Source: Saccharothrix syringae (GTDB taxonomy: Bacteria; Actinomycetota; Actinomycetes; Mycobacteriales; Pseudonocardiaceae). Taken from it: a stretch of DNA of 64,000 nucleotides. The DNA is taken from NCBI RefSeq assembly GCF_009498035.1, contig NZ_CP034550.1:8990001-9054000 (forward strand), given 5' to 3'. The notes under the pieces were generated by a model. The model was not told the origin of the DNA. It was given only the letters and a program-made list of their open reading frames with translations, and did not search any database. Shown here one piece after another: positions 36,202 through 48,549 of this stretch. Every line of letters begins with the position of its first letter. The first letter of the stretch is position 1. A program made the translations under genes and the position numbers.

Positions 36202-37592
36202 TCGACTGGTTGCAGGAGTCCACGGGAGGTCTGCTGACGCTGTCCGCGCTCAGCATCGCCCTCCTGCTGGCGATGATCATCAGGTGGAAGGTCGAGCCCT
36301 TCATCGCCCTGATCATCGTCGGCCTGCTGGTGGCGCTGGCCGCGGGCGTCCCGGTGGAGACCCTGGTCGGGTCGGCGCAGAAGGCGTCGGAATCGCTGCT
36401 GGAGAAGGGTTTCGGCGGCATCCTCGGGCACGTCGCGGCCATCATCGGCCTCGGCACGCTGCTCGGCGCGGTGCTGGAGGCATCCGGCGGCGCGGAGGTG
36501 CTGACCCGGTCGCTGCTGCGGGCGTTCGGCGAGAAGCGCGCCCCGCTGGCGATGGGCCTGGCCGGCCTGATCTTCGGCGTGCCGGTGTTCTTCGACATCG
36601 GCATCTTCGTCCTCGCGCCGCTGGTGTACGTGGCCGCCAAGCGCAGCGGCCGGTCGATCGTGCTGTACGCGATGCCGCTGCTGGCCGGCCTGTCGGTGAT
36701 GCACGCCTTCATGCCGCCGCACCCCGGACCGGTCGCCGCGGCGGGCCTGCTCGGCGTCGAGCTGGGCTGGATCATCCTCATGGCGCTGGCCGTGGCGATC
36801 CCGGCGTGGCTGGTCGGCGGCGTGCTGTTCTCGGCGTGGGCGGGCAAGCGCCTGCACGTGCCGGTGCCCGAGGAGATGCTGGCCGCCGCCGAGAAGCTGC
36901 GCGGCGACGAGCAGAAGGGCGAGCCGCCGCTGGGCCTCGTGCTCGGCATCATCGCGGTGCCGCTGGTGCTGATCCTGGCGGGCACGTTCGGCAGCATCCT
37001 GCTGGCCAAGGGCTCCGTGCCCTACGGCGTGTTCACCTTCCTCGGCACGCCCGCGGTGGCGCTGACCATCGCCGTGCTGCTGGCGTTCTGGCTGCTCGGC
37101 TTCCGCCGGGGCATGTCGCGCGAGCAGGTCACCGAGCTGTCCGCCGCGTCGCTGCGCCCGGTGGCGATGATCCTGCTGGTGGTCGGCGCGGGCGGGTTCT
37201 TCGGCGCGGTGCTCGCCGCGACCGGCGTGGGCAAGGTGCTCGCCACGTCGCTGTCCGACCTGGGGCTGCCGGTGATCGCGCTGTCCTACGTGATCAGCTG
37301 CGGGCTGCGGATCGCCCAGGGCTCGGCCACCGTGGCGATCGTGACCACGACCGGCATCGTGGCGCCCGTGGTGGCCGACCTGGGCTACTCGCAGCCGCAG
37401 CTCGCGCTGGTGGTCATGGCGATCGCGGCGGGCTCGATCATCGCCTCCCACGTCAACGACGGCGGGTTCTGGATCGTGTCCCGGTACTTCGGGCTGTCGG
37501 TGAAGGAGACGCTGCAGACGTGGACCGTGCTGGAGACGATCCTGTCGGTGGTGGGCTTCGCGATGGCGATGCTGCTGAGCCTGGTGGTGTGA
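36198..37592 (+). CDS. GntP-family permease
   Basis: 464 residues, about 12-14 hydrophobic helices, usual GntP length. Family blocks: LIIVGLLVALAAGVPVETLV, GFGGILGHVAAIIGLGTLLGAVLEASGGAE, LAGLIFGVPVFFDIGIFVLAPLV, MHAFMPPHPGPVAAAGLLG and the end GSIIASHVNDGGFWIVSRYFGLSVKETLQTWTVLETI. Gluconate and D-serine transporters both belong here, matching either the KDG-kinase side or the D-amino-acid side of the locus. Confidence 0.93.
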   Translation: MIDWLQESTGGLLTLSALSIALLLAMIIRWKVEPFIALIIVGLLVALAAGVPVETLVGSAQKASESLLEKGFGGILGHVAAIIGLGTLLGAVLEASGGAEVLTRSLLRAFGEKRAPLAMGLAGLIFGVPVFFDIGIFVLAPLVYVAAKRSGRSIVLYAMPLLAGLSVMHAFMPPHPGPVAAAGLLGVELGWIILMALAVAIPAWLVGGVLFSAWAGKRLHVPVPEEMLAAAEKLRGDEQKGEPPLGLVLGIIAVPLVLILAGTFGSILLAKGSVPYGVFTFLGTPAVALTIAVLLAFWLLGFRRGMSREQVTELSAASLRPVAMILLVVGAGGFFGAVLAATGVGKVLATSLSDLGLPVIALSYVISCGLRIAQGSATVAIVTTTGIVAPVVADLGYSQPQLALVVMAIAAGSIIASHVNDGGFWIVSRYFGLSVKETLQTWTVLETILSVVGFAMAMLLSLVV

Positions 37593-37600
37593 GGGCGGTT

Positions 37601-38470
37601 TCAGGCCCGGCTCCCGTCGGTCCGGGCGGCGAACCACACGCCGTCGAGGCCCTGGCCCCCGGCGTCGCCGCACAGCCGGTCGCCGGCGAACAGGTACAGC
37701 GGTCGCCCGGCGACGGTGACCTGGAGCCGCCCGTCCGCGCGGGTGGTGGTGCCGACCAGCGACCGGTCCACGCCCTGGACGCCGAAGTCCGGCGAGCCCA
37801 CCAGCAGCGGCGGCCAGCGGAGGGCGCAGGCGTCCTCGCAGGTCGACGTGGGCGGGTCGGTGGTGTCCCGCTCGGAGCGGTACAGGGTCATGCCGGTCCG
37901 GTCGGTCAGCACGGTGCCGAGCGCGCCGACCGAGGCGGTGGCCAGGGCGAGGTCCGCGGTGGGCGGGAGGGCCTTGCGGCCGTTCGGCGCGGCGGCGAAC
38001 CACGTGCCGTCCGCGCCCTGGCCGCCCGCCCGGCCGGGGGCGGTGTCCGCGGCGAAGTGGTAGACCGGCCAGCCGGCCACGGTGACCTGCCTGGTGCCGT
38101 CCGGGCGGTCGAGCGTGCCGAGCAGGGCCTGGTCGACGCCCTGCGAGCGCACGTCCACCGAGTCGGCCAGGGCGGGCGGCCACCGGCGCGCGCAGTCGCC
38201 GTCGCAGGTGGAGGTGGGCGGGTCGTTGGTGTCGCGGTCGGAGCGGTAGAGGGTCAGGCCGTCGCCGTCGGCCAGGACGGTGCCCAGGTCCGGCACCACG
38301 GCGGTGGTCAGCTCCGGGGCACCCGGGACGATCTCCCCGCCGGCCGCGGCGGCGACCCGGTCGGGGCCGGCGGGCACGGCCGCCCCGGGTCGTCCCGGTT
38401 GGCCGCACGCGCCGAGCAGGGCGCCGAGCAGGGCGGTGGTCGCCAGGGCGACCGCACGGGTGCGCGTCAT
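37601..38470 (-). CDS. Secreted lipoprotein with duplicated Lipoprotein_15-type repeats
   Basis: 289 residues. Lipobox LLGALLGACG with Cys at about residue 22. Two copies of a domain, each with GTVL(A/T)D..G(L/M)TLYRS(D/E)RDT(N/T)DPPTSTC(D/E)..CA.RWPP and then VTVAG(W/R)P(V/L)Y.FA.D..........GGQG.DG.WFAA. The paired Cys in STC..(D/A)CA probably form disulfides. Known for surface proteins of unknown function in actinomycetes. Convergent with the permease gene (8-bp gap). Confidence 0.85.
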   Translation of the reverse strand: MTRTRAVALATTALLGALLGACGQPGRPGAAVPAGPDRVAAAAGGEIVPGAPELTTAVVPDLGTVLADGDGLTLYRSDRDTNDPPTSTCDGDCARRWPPALADSVDVRSQGVDQALLGTLDRPDGTRQVTVAGWPVYHFAADTAPGRAGGQGADGTWFAAAPNGRKALPPTADLALATASVGALGTVLTDRTGMTLYRSERDTTDPPTSTCEDACALRWPPLLVGSPDFGVQGVDRSLVGTTTRADGRLQVTVAGRPLYLFAGDRLCGDAGGQGLDGVWFAARTDGSRA

Positions 38471-38556
38471 GGTGTGGACCTCCCGCGGGTTCGGGTGCGC
38501 CCACGACACGTGCGGGGGTGGGGAGGGGTTCAGAAGGATCTCCGGACCCGCGCGGG

Positions 38557-39051
38557 TCACCCGATCGGCCGGCCCTCGCGGGCGCCGGCGCGGAAACCGG
38601 CCAGGTAGGTGCGCAGGCCGCGCCGGCCGCTGCGCATCATCAGTTCGTGGTTGGCCTTCAGCAGGGGGCGGCTGATCAGGGCCAACGCGCGCAGCAGCGG
38701 CTTGCGCACCACCACTTCCTGCTCGTAGACCAGCCGCGTGCCCCGGCCCTCGGGCTCCAGGCGCCAGCTCGCCGTGCCGTCCAGGTCGCCGACCAGGTCG
38801 GCGCGCAGCAGGCCCGTGCGGGGGTCCTTGGTGTTGTGGTGGGTCTGGAACACCAGGTCGTAGGGCAGCACGGACCGGCACCGCAGCTCGGCCGCGTCCT
38901 CGGCCACCTGGCGGGCCTCGCGGACCTCGCGCCACCAGTGCGGGTAGGCGGCCAGGTCGGCCAGGACGTCGAAGGTCTGCTCCGGCGGGCTGTCGACCGA
39001 CCAGACGCTGCGGAAGCGGTAGTGGTTCAGCGGCATGTCGACCATGCTCAC
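38557..39051 (-). CDS. SRPBCC-fold protein (polyketide cyclase/START-like)
   Basis: 164 residues: YRFRSVWSVDSPPEQTFDVLADLAAYPHWWREVREARQV is the usual N-terminal helix-grip segment, followed by strands and a long C-terminal helix (MMRSGRRGLRTYLAGFRAG). Binds a hydrophobic ligand in related proteins. Start uncertain between GTG 39051 and ATG 39045. Confidence 0.8.
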   Translation of the reverse strand: MSMVDMPLNHYRFRSVWSVDSPPEQTFDVLADLAAYPHWWREVREARQVAEDAAELRCRSVLPYDLVFQTHHNTKDPRTGLLRADLVGDLDGTASWRLEPEGRGTRLVYEQEVVVRKPLLRALALISRPLLKANHELMMRSGRRGLRTYLAGFRAGAREGRPIG

Positions 39052-39169
39052 GCATCCCGGGTGGTGGCGCCGGCCACCACCCGGGGAAACGCGTCAACGG
39101 ACGGGCGCGACCGGACGACCGGGCTCGGACAACCGGGCCGGTCGGACGGGCTCAGCCGCAACGCTCGCC

Positions 39170-39250
39170 CACGCCGCACCCGGTCACGCGGCGCCCGACC
39201 GAGCCGCGCCCGACCAAGCCGCGTCAAGCCGAGCCACGTCCGACCAACTA
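39170..39250. repeat. 15-bp degenerate tandem repeat downstream of uvrA
   Basis: Units of 15 bp start at 39170, 39185, 39200, 39215 and 39230 with variations of CGAGCCGCGCCCGAC. Lies within the 200 bp between uvrA and the SRPBCC gene; the last unit touches the uvrA stop region. Confidence 0.7.
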
Positions 39251-39254
39251 CAGC

Positions 39255-42128
<2,874 letters not shown>

Positions 42129-42157
42129 AGCGATTCCCTTCGGTTCTTGACCATCCC

Positions 42158-42173
42158 CCGAACAGGCGTTCGA
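42158..42173. promoter_or_regulatory. LexA/SOS box upstream of uvrA
   Basis: On the minus strand TCGAACGCCTGTTCGG, 15 of 16 bases match to the actinobacterial consensus TCGAAC-N4-GTTCGA (one outer mismatch), 30-45 bp upstream of the uvrA start. Confidence 0.8.
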
Positions 42174-42361
42174 AAAAGCGTATCGGAACACCGTCGCGGG
42201 CCTGTCGGGGAGGGTGCGCACCATGCTAGGTGCGACCACCGACAAAAACCTGACGAGCGGGTACCCGCGATCGTGCGCCAACGGCCCTACCGAGCGGTAC
42301 TCGACGCCCCTACGCTGGGGCGATAGGCCGTTCGGCCGCATATACGCGGGATGAGGTGCCC

Positions 42362-43153
42362 ATGAGCTTCACTGATGCCGCACAGGCCCGATCCGCCCAG
42401 ACGAGCGTACCCGCGCCGCGCGGGCACTCGCCCTCGGTCCGGGAAGCCCTCGCCGGGCTCGCCGGGGTGGAGCGGGCCACCGAGGCGTTGTACGAGGTGG
42501 TGGCCGGTATCGACCAGACCTCGATGCGGGGTCCGAGCCTGCTGCCCGGCTGGAGCCGGGGGCACGTGGTGACGCACCTCGCGCGCAACGCCGACGCCCT
42601 GGTCAACCTGCTGAGGTGGGCGAAGACCGGGGTCGAGCACCCCATGTACCTGAGCAAGGCCGACCGGGACGCCGACATCGAGGAGGGCGCGGGCAGGCTG
42701 CCGCAACTGCTGCGCGCCGACCTGGACGCGGCGTGCCAGCGGTTCACCGCGTACGCGCGCGAGCTGCCGCCCACCGCGTGGGAGGCGGAGGTGGACCACC
42801 CGCGGCTGGGCGTGCTGCCGGCGCACCGGGTGCCGTGGATGCGGCTGCGCGAGGTGTGGTGCCACCTGGTCGACCTCGACCGCGGCGTCGGGTTCGGCGA
42901 CCTGCCGCCGGAGCTGGTGGAGGAGCTGGTGGACGACGCGGTCGCCCTGTACGCGGACCGGCCGGGCGTGCCCGCGGTCCGCGTGGAGGCGGTGCTGCCG
43001 GACGGGCGTCAGCGCGGCTGGGCGCTCACCGGGGCCGGCGAGGCGTCGCCGGTGGTGAGCGGCGCGGCCGCCGACGTGCTGGGGTGGCTGACCGGCCGCC
43101 ACAGCGGGGCCCGGCTGGACGGTGCGGCGCCGACGCTGCCGAAGTGGCTCTGA
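42362..43153 (+). CDS. Mycothiol-dependent maleylpyruvate isomerase family protein (DinB-like)
   Basis: 263 residues. [56 protein letters not shown] is the N-terminal DinB-like metal-binding helix bundle (His in [10 protein letters not shown]). A second metal-site His is in [14 protein letters not shown]. The short C-terminal domain ends [10 protein letters not shown]. Members act with mycothiol, the actinobacterial thiol; the reaction is not readable here. ATG 42362 has GAGG 5 bp upstream. Divergent from uvrA. Confidence 0.88.
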   Translation: MSFTDAAQARSAQTSVPAPRGHSPSVREALAGLAGVERATEALYEVVAGIDQTSMRGPSLLPGWSRGHVVTHLARNADALVNLLRWAKTGVEHPMYLSKADRDADIEEGAGRLPQLLRADLDAACQRFTAYARELPPTAWEAEVDHPRLGVLPAHRVPWMRLREVWCHLVDLDRGVGFGDLPPELVEELVDDAVALYADRPGVPAVRVEAVLPDGRQRGWALTGAGEASPVVSGAAADVLGWLTGRHSGARLDGAAPTLPKWL

Positions 43154-44223
43154 GCGGTGAGCAGCAGGCCGACCACGGCGGTGCGGCGGTTCGCGGTGAG
43201 GGCGCGGTGGGCGGGCCGTTCGACGAACCTGGTCAGCAGCCAGCCCAGCAGCACGGCGGTGCCGGTGAACGCCGCCAGCTCGGCCAGCGGGCCGAAGGTC
43301 GAGACCGACGCCATGACCACGTAGCCGATCTCCTGGTGCACGAGGTAGACGCCGTAGGAGATGCCGGCCAGCCACCTGATGGGGCGCCGCAGCGCGCGCA
43401 CCGGGGCGACGTCCCAGTCCGGGCCGCCCGCGGCGGCGCACACGCCGACCAGCAGCACGCCCAGCGCGGTGGTCGAGGCCAGGTCCGCGCTGTGCACGGC
43501 CTGGGCCAGCAGGGAGGAGGTGAGCAGGGCGAACAGGTGGCGGTCGCCGAGCCGTGAGCGGGACCACAGCCAGATGGCGATGCCAATGGCGAACAGCTGG
43601 GCGCGGTGCACGCCCAGGCCGTCGTAGAGGGTGCGGACCAGGCCGGGTTCGGCGGTCCAGGAGCGCAGCAGCAGGGGGCCGGCGACGAGGGTCCACAGCA
43701 GCGCCTTGACCGCCGGGCCGCGCACCCGGGAGGCCAGCAGGGCGCCCGCGGCGAAGCCCGTGACCTGCACCGGGAGCGTCCAGTAGGAGAAGTCGACCAG
43801 GCGGACCTCGGGGAACCAGTTCTGCAGCATCAGCGCGTTGAACAGCAGGTCGCGCGGCTCCAGGTGGCTCCAGCCGGGCGGGGCGGCGTACCGGAGCACG
43901 GCGTAGGTGCAGGTCGCGGCGACGACGTAGGCGGGGATCAGGCGGGCGAGGCGGTGGCGCAGGAAGCGCGCGGGTGCGCCCTTGGCCAGGGAGGCGCAGG
44001 CGAAGAAGGCGGAGATGACGACGAGCGCGCTCGCGCCGAACTCCAGGTCGAAGACGAACAGCGGTGCGCTCAGCTCGGGGTGGACCGAGGGGCCGGCGTG
44101 GGTCGCGTGCTGGAGGACCACGCAGAGCACGGCCAGGATGCGCAGGACGTCCCAGTTGATGCGACGTTGGGTAGGCACGAGGTGGAGAACCCTATTCGGT
44201 GGAGCGGCGGAGGGCGTTGCCAC
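43009..44223 (-). CDS. Acyltransferase 3 family membrane protein
   Basis: 404 residues with about 10 hydrophobic helices. N-terminal INWDVLRILAVLCVVLQHATHAG carries the His of the acyltransferase_3 (OafA/NodX) family (LxVxxxH), and the last helices contain ISYGVYLVHQEIGYVV. Transfers acyl groups to sugars or other cell-surface acceptors. The last 48 codons overlap the opposite-strand isomerase gene by 145 bp and lie beyond the conserved RFVERPAHRAL end, so the tail is unusual. GTG start at 44223; GTG 44178 is an alternative. Confidence 0.87.
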   Translation of the reverse strand: MATPSAAPPNRVLHLVPTQRRINWDVLRILAVLCVVLQHATHAGPSVHPELSAPLFVFDLEFGASALVVISAFFACASLAKGAPARFLRHRLARLIPAYVVAATCTYAVLRYAAPPGWSHLEPRDLLFNALMLQNWFPEVRLVDFSYWTLPVQVTGFAAGALLASRVRGPAVKALLWTLVAGPLLLRSWTAEPGLVRTLYDGLGVHRAQLFAIGIAIWLWSRSRLGDRHLFALLTSSLLAQAVHSADLASTTALGVLLVGVCAAAGGPDWDVAPVRALRRPIRWLAGISYGVYLVHQEIGYVVMASVSTFGPLAELAAFTGTAVLLGWLLTRFVERPAHRALTANRRTAVVGLLLTAQSHFGSVGAAPSSRAPLWRPVSHPSTSAAAPLTTGDASPAPVSAQPR

Positions 44224-44282
44224 CCTAGGAGGTCGACCTGTGCGGAACCTGAAGGGTGCCCCGTCGGCTACCGTCGGCCACT

Positions 44283-44960
44283 GTGGACGTACTAGAGGAC
44301 TACACCGGGCACGTGTCGCCGGGCGGCCCGGCGACCCGACGCACCCTCGACGCGCTGACCATCACGAAGGTCTCGGTGGGGCCGATGGACAACAACGCGT
44401 ACCTGCTGGTGTGCCGCGCGACCAACGAGGGGCTGCTCGTCGACGCGGCCGCCGACCCCGGGCGCCTGTCCGACGTGATCGGGCACTCGGTCGACCGGCC
44501 CAGGCTCAAGACGGTGGTCACCACGCACCAGCACGCCGACCACTGGGGTGCGCTGGGGGCGGTGGCCGGGGCGAACGGGTCGAACACCGTCGCGCACGAG
44601 CTGGACGCGGGCGTGCTGCCGATCCCGCCGGACGTGCTGGTGGAGCACGGGGACGTGGTGCGGGTGGGCGAGGTGCCGCTGGAGGTGGTCCACCTGCGCG
44701 GCCACACGCCGGGTTCGATCGCCCTGCTGTACCGCGACCCGGGCGGGCACCCGCACCTGTTCACCGGTGACTCGCTGTTCCCGGGCGGGGTGGGGCGGAC
44801 CACGTCGCCGGAGGACTTCACCTCGTTGATCGACGACGTGTCGTCGCGGGTGTTCGACGTGCTGCCGGACGACACGTGGTTCTACCCCGGTCACGGGGAC
44901 GATTCCACCCTGGGGAGTGAAAGACCTCACCTGGACGAGTGGCGTTCGCGCGGTTGGTGA
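44283..44960 (+). CDS. MBL-fold metallo-hydrolase (glyoxalase II-like)
   Basis: 225 residues. TTHQHADHWGALGA is the HxHxDH zinc motif, with HLRGHTPGSIALLY, FTGDSLFPGGVGRT and YPGHGDDSTLG supplying the other metal ligands. A similar hydrolase gene adjoins uvrA in mycobacteria (Rv1637c type). Start GTG 44283 follows TACCGT by 8 nt with no ribosome site, so a leaderless transcript is likely; an internal GTG at 44313 is an alternative. Confidence 0.9.
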   Translation: MDVLEDYTGHVSPGGPATRRTLDALTITKVSVGPMDNNAYLLVCRATNEGLLVDAAADPGRLSDVIGHSVDRPRLKTVVTTHQHADHWGALGAVAGANGSNTVAHELDAGVLPIPPDVLVEHGDVVRVGEVPLEVVHLRGHTPGSIALLYRDPGGHPHLFTGDSLFPGGVGRTTSPEDFTSLIDDVSSRVFDVLPDDTWFYPGHGDDSTLGSERPHLDEWRSRGW

Positions 44961-44967
44961 TCGCGGT

Positions 44968-45005
44968 GTGAGGTCGGGCAGTCGACACGGATCGCCCGAC
45001 CTCAC
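44968..45005. terminator. Bidirectional terminator hairpin
   Basis: 12-bp perfect stem GTGAGGTCGGGC / GCCCGACCTCAC with a 14-nt loop, between the convergent MBL hydrolase gene and the 649-residue protein gene. Confidence 0.8.
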
Positions 45006-45067
45006 GCAGTACCCGAACCAGGCGGGCAGCCGTGCGGACGAGAGGAGGTACCGCATGTCGGGAGGCG

Positions 45068-47017
45068 TCAGCGGGGGTGGGCGCCGGCCGCCCCTCCGGC
45101 CCGGTCGGCGAGGATCGCGCGAGCCGCGGCGGTGACGTCCCGGTTCGGGTGGTGTTCGGAGATGGCGGACAGCATGTCGTACCGGTCGGGGTGATCGGCG
45201 TCGGCCAGCGCTCGGACGAAGCCGATCTGGTCGTCGAGCGGGTGCCCGGTCAGCTCTTCGACCAGCAAGCCGTGTTCGTGCCTGGCGGCGAGGTTTTCCG
45301 CCAGCGCGAGGACCACCTCGTGCTTCCGCGCGGCGCTCGGCGCCAACTCGCCGTGGCGGACCAGCCACTCGGTGGCCACGGCCCCCGGCACTCCTCCGGT
45401 GGCGCGCAAGCGGCGGGCCTGTTCGACGCCCGGCTCCCCCGTGCGGCTCAGCCCCGACCAGGCCAGCAGGCGGACCGACGGCGACGGCCCGGCCGCGCAG
45501 CACTCCGCCAACTCGGCCGCCGCCCGAGCGGCCTCCCTGCTCCCGACCCAGCTCGTCAACGCCGACTCGACCAGCTCGGGGGCCGCGTGCCGCAATGCCC
45601 CGCACACCTGGTCCAGCGGCCGATCGGCCAGCTCCTCGACCGTCGGGGCGTCGAAGCCCTCCGCCGACAGCGTTTCCCGCACACCCCACAACCCCAGCGG
45701 GGTCAACCCCACGAGCCTCGGGTCGGGGTCCTCCTCACCGGTCAGCTCGGCGATCCCGTCCAGTTCCCACGACTCCGCGGCCACCGCTCCCCCCACCGCC
45801 CCCAGCGTCTCCAGCGCCGCGAGCACGCGGTCGAGGTCCCTGCGCCACATCAGCTCGCGGAAGTCCACCGGGAGCCCCCCGACGCCGAAGTCGAACAGCT
45901 CGGAGAGCAGGTCCCGGACGTCCTGGACCAGCAACTCCACCGGCAACGGGGTCCCGCCCGCGGTGTAGAGGCCCAGCATCAGTTCGGGCACCACCTCGGG
46001 CAGGGCCTCCCCGAGCGGTGAAGGGGCCTCGTAGTGGCTCGTGGGCGCGCACAGCACGTGTCCCACCCCCGGGAAGGCCGCGTACGCCCTCCGCCACAGG
46101 TCCAACGGCCGGTCGAGCAGTCCGACCGCGCTCTTGACCGGCACCAACCGGCCCTTGACCACGCGGAGCACGCGGACCGCCCTGGCCCACTCGATCAACA
46201 ACGACACCTCCGGCAGGTCCGCGCTGCTCCGGGCCCGCTCCAGGAAGGGCTCGTCAACACCCAGCAGTCCGGCCAGCTCACGGGCGTCGGCGACGCGCAG
46301 GCGCTTGGTCGCCGTCAACGCGCGCCCCGCACCCACCCACGTCACCAGCACGCGCAGCCGGGTCACCAGGGCGGAACCACCCGCCATGGCGGCCAGGTCG
46401 TGGTCGGGGGGCAGGACCACCGGCGGCAGGTGACGCTCCACGCCCTCGCCGGAGCCGGGGTCGGGATCGGCGAGGTCGATGACACCGTCGAACGCATCGC
46501 GGCGCATGATCTCGGCCAGCACGTCCTGGTCGTAGTCGACCTCACCGGCCCGCGCCGCCGCCACGAAGCGACGAACACCCCCGCCGTCCCGCGGGTCGAC
46601 GCCGTGCTCGATCATGCGCGTCGCCCAGAACTTCGCCGGTCCGTAGTTGCGCTCGTCGGCCATCCTCGCGAGGAAGACGGGGGCGACCCGGTCGATCGCG
46701 GCGTGCAGCGCGGCCGGGTCGCCCGGCCGGTCGACCGGCGCGGCGGCCAGGAAGTCGACCCAGCGGTGCAGCGTCGACAACACCCCGGGCCACTCGGGCC
46801 GGTTCATCGTCACCTTGCGCGGGAACCACTCGGCCAGCAACTCCCGGAGGTCCTCGGCCTCCCACCGGGCGGGATCGCCACCCCGCGAAACCCGCCACTC
46901 CAACGCCGCCTCCACCACGAAGGGGTCGGCGTCGCCCGCGGCGGCCCAGCTCTCGAACCCGGCCACCAGGTCGTCGGCGGCCGCTTCACGTGCGCGACGG
47001 TCATCGCTCGTGCTCAT
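45068..47017 (-). CDS. Large soluble protein of unknown function
   Basis: 649 residues, no signal peptide or membrane helix. The recognisable stretch LRVLVTWVGAGRALTATKRLRVADARELAGLLG..RARSSADLPEVSLLIEWARAVRVLRVVKGRLVPVKSAVGLLDRPLDLWRRAYAAF resembles a conserved segment I associate with large hypothetical proteins of streptomycetes and relatives, possibly winged-helix-like. The C-terminal 150 residues are helical and may form HEAT-like repeats (LADRPLDQVCGALRHAAPELVESALTSWVGS). ATG 47017. No function can be assigned. Confidence 0.75.
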   Translation of the reverse strand: MSTSDDRRAREAAADDLVAGFESWAAAGDADPFVVEAALEWRVSRGGDPARWEAEDLRELLAEWFPRKVTMNRPEWPGVLSTLHRWVDFLAAAPVDRPGDPAALHAAIDRVAPVFLARMADERNYGPAKFWATRMIEHGVDPRDGGGVRRFVAAARAGEVDYDQDVLAEIMRRDAFDGVIDLADPDPGSGEGVERHLPPVVLPPDHDLAAMAGGSALVTRLRVLVTWVGAGRALTATKRLRVADARELAGLLGVDEPFLERARSSADLPEVSLLIEWARAVRVLRVVKGRLVPVKSAVGLLDRPLDLWRRAYAAFPGVGHVLCAPTSHYEAPSPLGEALPEVVPELMLGLYTAGGTPLPVELLVQDVRDLLSELFDFGVGGLPVDFRELMWRRDLDRVLAALETLGAVGGAVAAESWELDGIAELTGEEDPDPRLVGLTPLGLWGVRETLSAEGFDAPTVEELADRPLDQVCGALRHAAPELVESALTSWVGSREAARAAAELAECCAAGPSPSVRLLAWSGLSRTGEPGVEQARRLRATGGVPGAVATEWLVRHGELAPSAARKHEVVLALAENLAARHEHGLLVEELTGHPLDDQIGFVRALADADHPDRYDMLSAISEHHPNRDVTAAARAILADRAGGAAGAHPR

Positions 47018-47159
47018 GCGACCACTATCGCGGACCGCCGGGGACCGGCTGGACGCCGACCCAAGGGCACACACCGTGACCGGCGCCCGGTGGGTCGTCC
47101 CCGGCTGCACCCTGTCGGCGGTCGGGGCGGACGTCCTGCTGCGCCGCCGGTGGGCGCCC

Positions 47160-48389
47160 TCAGCCGACGACCCGGCGCAGCCGCAGCGTCGCGGGCACGG
47201 CGGCGGCCGAGGTGAGGGTCAGCGCCGCCCACAGCACCGGGTTGCCGAGCGACAGCAGGGCGGTGAGCAGGGCCGGGCCGGTGACCGCCGGGACCGCCCA
47301 GGACAGCTGGAACAACGCACTCGCCCGCCCCTCGGCGCCCGGCGGCGCGGCTGCCGCCGCGGCGGCCGTGGACAGCGGCGCGAAGAGCGCTTCGGCGAAC
47401 GCGAACGTGACGCTGACCGCGAGGACCACCGCGACCGCGGCGCCCACCGGCAGCGCCGCGACCGGGACCAGGGCGGCGAACGAGCAGGCGAACGCGGTCG
47501 CCGCGACGACCAGGCCGGTGCCGCGGGACCAGCGCGCGGCCAGGCGCGTCACGGGTTTCTGCACCAGGACCACGACCGCGGTGCCGATGCCCAACGCCGC
47601 CCCTGGCACCCAGTGCGGTCCCTCCAGGACGTCGAGCACGAGGATCGGCAGCATGGCGTACTTGCTCGCGCTGGCCAGCGTGAACAGCACGTGCACGGCG
47701 CAGAAGGCGGTGTAGGGGCGGTCGCGCAGCACGGTCGTCCAACCGCCGTGCCGCGCGGCCGGCCGGACGCGCGGCACCCGGACGCCGGCGACCAGCAGCG
47801 CGGCCACGCCGAAGCTGCCCGCGTTGAGGTGGGCCAGCAGGTGGTAGGTCGACGGGTCGCCGAGGTCGGGGACCAGCGCGGTGGCGCCGGCGCCGAGGCC
47901 CGCGCCGAGGAAGCGGGCGATCGCCTGCGTGCCCAGCAGGTCCTCGGTGCCCCGGCCGGTGGTCAGCGCGGCGGCGACGGGGGCGTTGGCCGTCCAGAAG
48001 AGGCGGTCGCCCGCGCTGATCGCGGTGGCCACCAGCGCCACCTGCCACGCGGAGGAGGTCGACGGGTAGCAGGCGAAGGCCACCAGGCGGACGAGGTTGC
48101 CCGCCACCAGGACGGCGACCGGGCCGAACCGGTCCACCGGGGAACCCGACAGCGGGCCGGCGGCCAGGCCGAGCAACGCGCCGGTGCTGAGCGCGCCCCC
48201 GGCCTCGACCAGGCCCATGCCCTGGCCGTGGACCAGGAACAGGAGCGTGAAGGGCATCCACAGGCCGCTGCCGAGGGCGTCGATCACCGTGGCCGCCATG
48301 AAGCGCCGTGCGTTCGCGGGGGTCGGCACCGTGGCCACGGTATGGCCCCGCCGCGTGCGGCGCCTGGTGAACTGCGACGACTTCGGCAT
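47160..48389 (-). CDS. Major facilitator superfamily permease
   Basis: 409 residues, about 12 transmembrane helices. N-terminal helix 1 region [77 protein letters not shown] contains the MFS motif A-like loop (GSPVDRFGP). Probably a drug or metabolite exporter. Nothing next to it identifies the cargo. Confidence 0.87.
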   Translation of the reverse strand: MPKSSQFTRRRTRRGHTVATVPTPANARRFMAATVIDALGSGLWMPFTLLFLVHGQGMGLVEAGGALSTGALLGLAAGPLSGSPVDRFGPVAVLVAGNLVRLVAFACYPSTSSAWQVALVATAISAGDRLFWTANAPVAAALTTGRGTEDLLGTQAIARFLGAGLGAGATALVPDLGDPSTYHLLAHLNAGSFGVAALLVAGVRVPRVRPAARHGGWTTVLRDRPYTAFCAVHVLFTLASASKYAMLPILVLDVLEGPHWVPGAALGIGTAVVVLVQKPVTRLAARWSRGTGLVVAATAFACSFAALVPVAALPVGAAVAVVLAVSVTFAFAEALFAPLSTAAAAAAAPPGAEGRASALFQLSWAVPAVTGPALLTALLSLGNPVLWAALTLTSAAAVPATLRLRRVVG

Positions 48390-48549
48390 GAGCCACGAGG
48401 TCGATGCCGCCGTTCGGTCGACCGCGGGATCACCCGCTCGTGCAGCCTGGTGGTGTCATGACCCGTGGCCGCTGCGCCGGCGGCCGGTTCGTGGCGGTCG
48501 CCCCGCCTCGGTCGCCGCGAGGTGGGCCCGCGCCGGTATGTTCCGTCGC

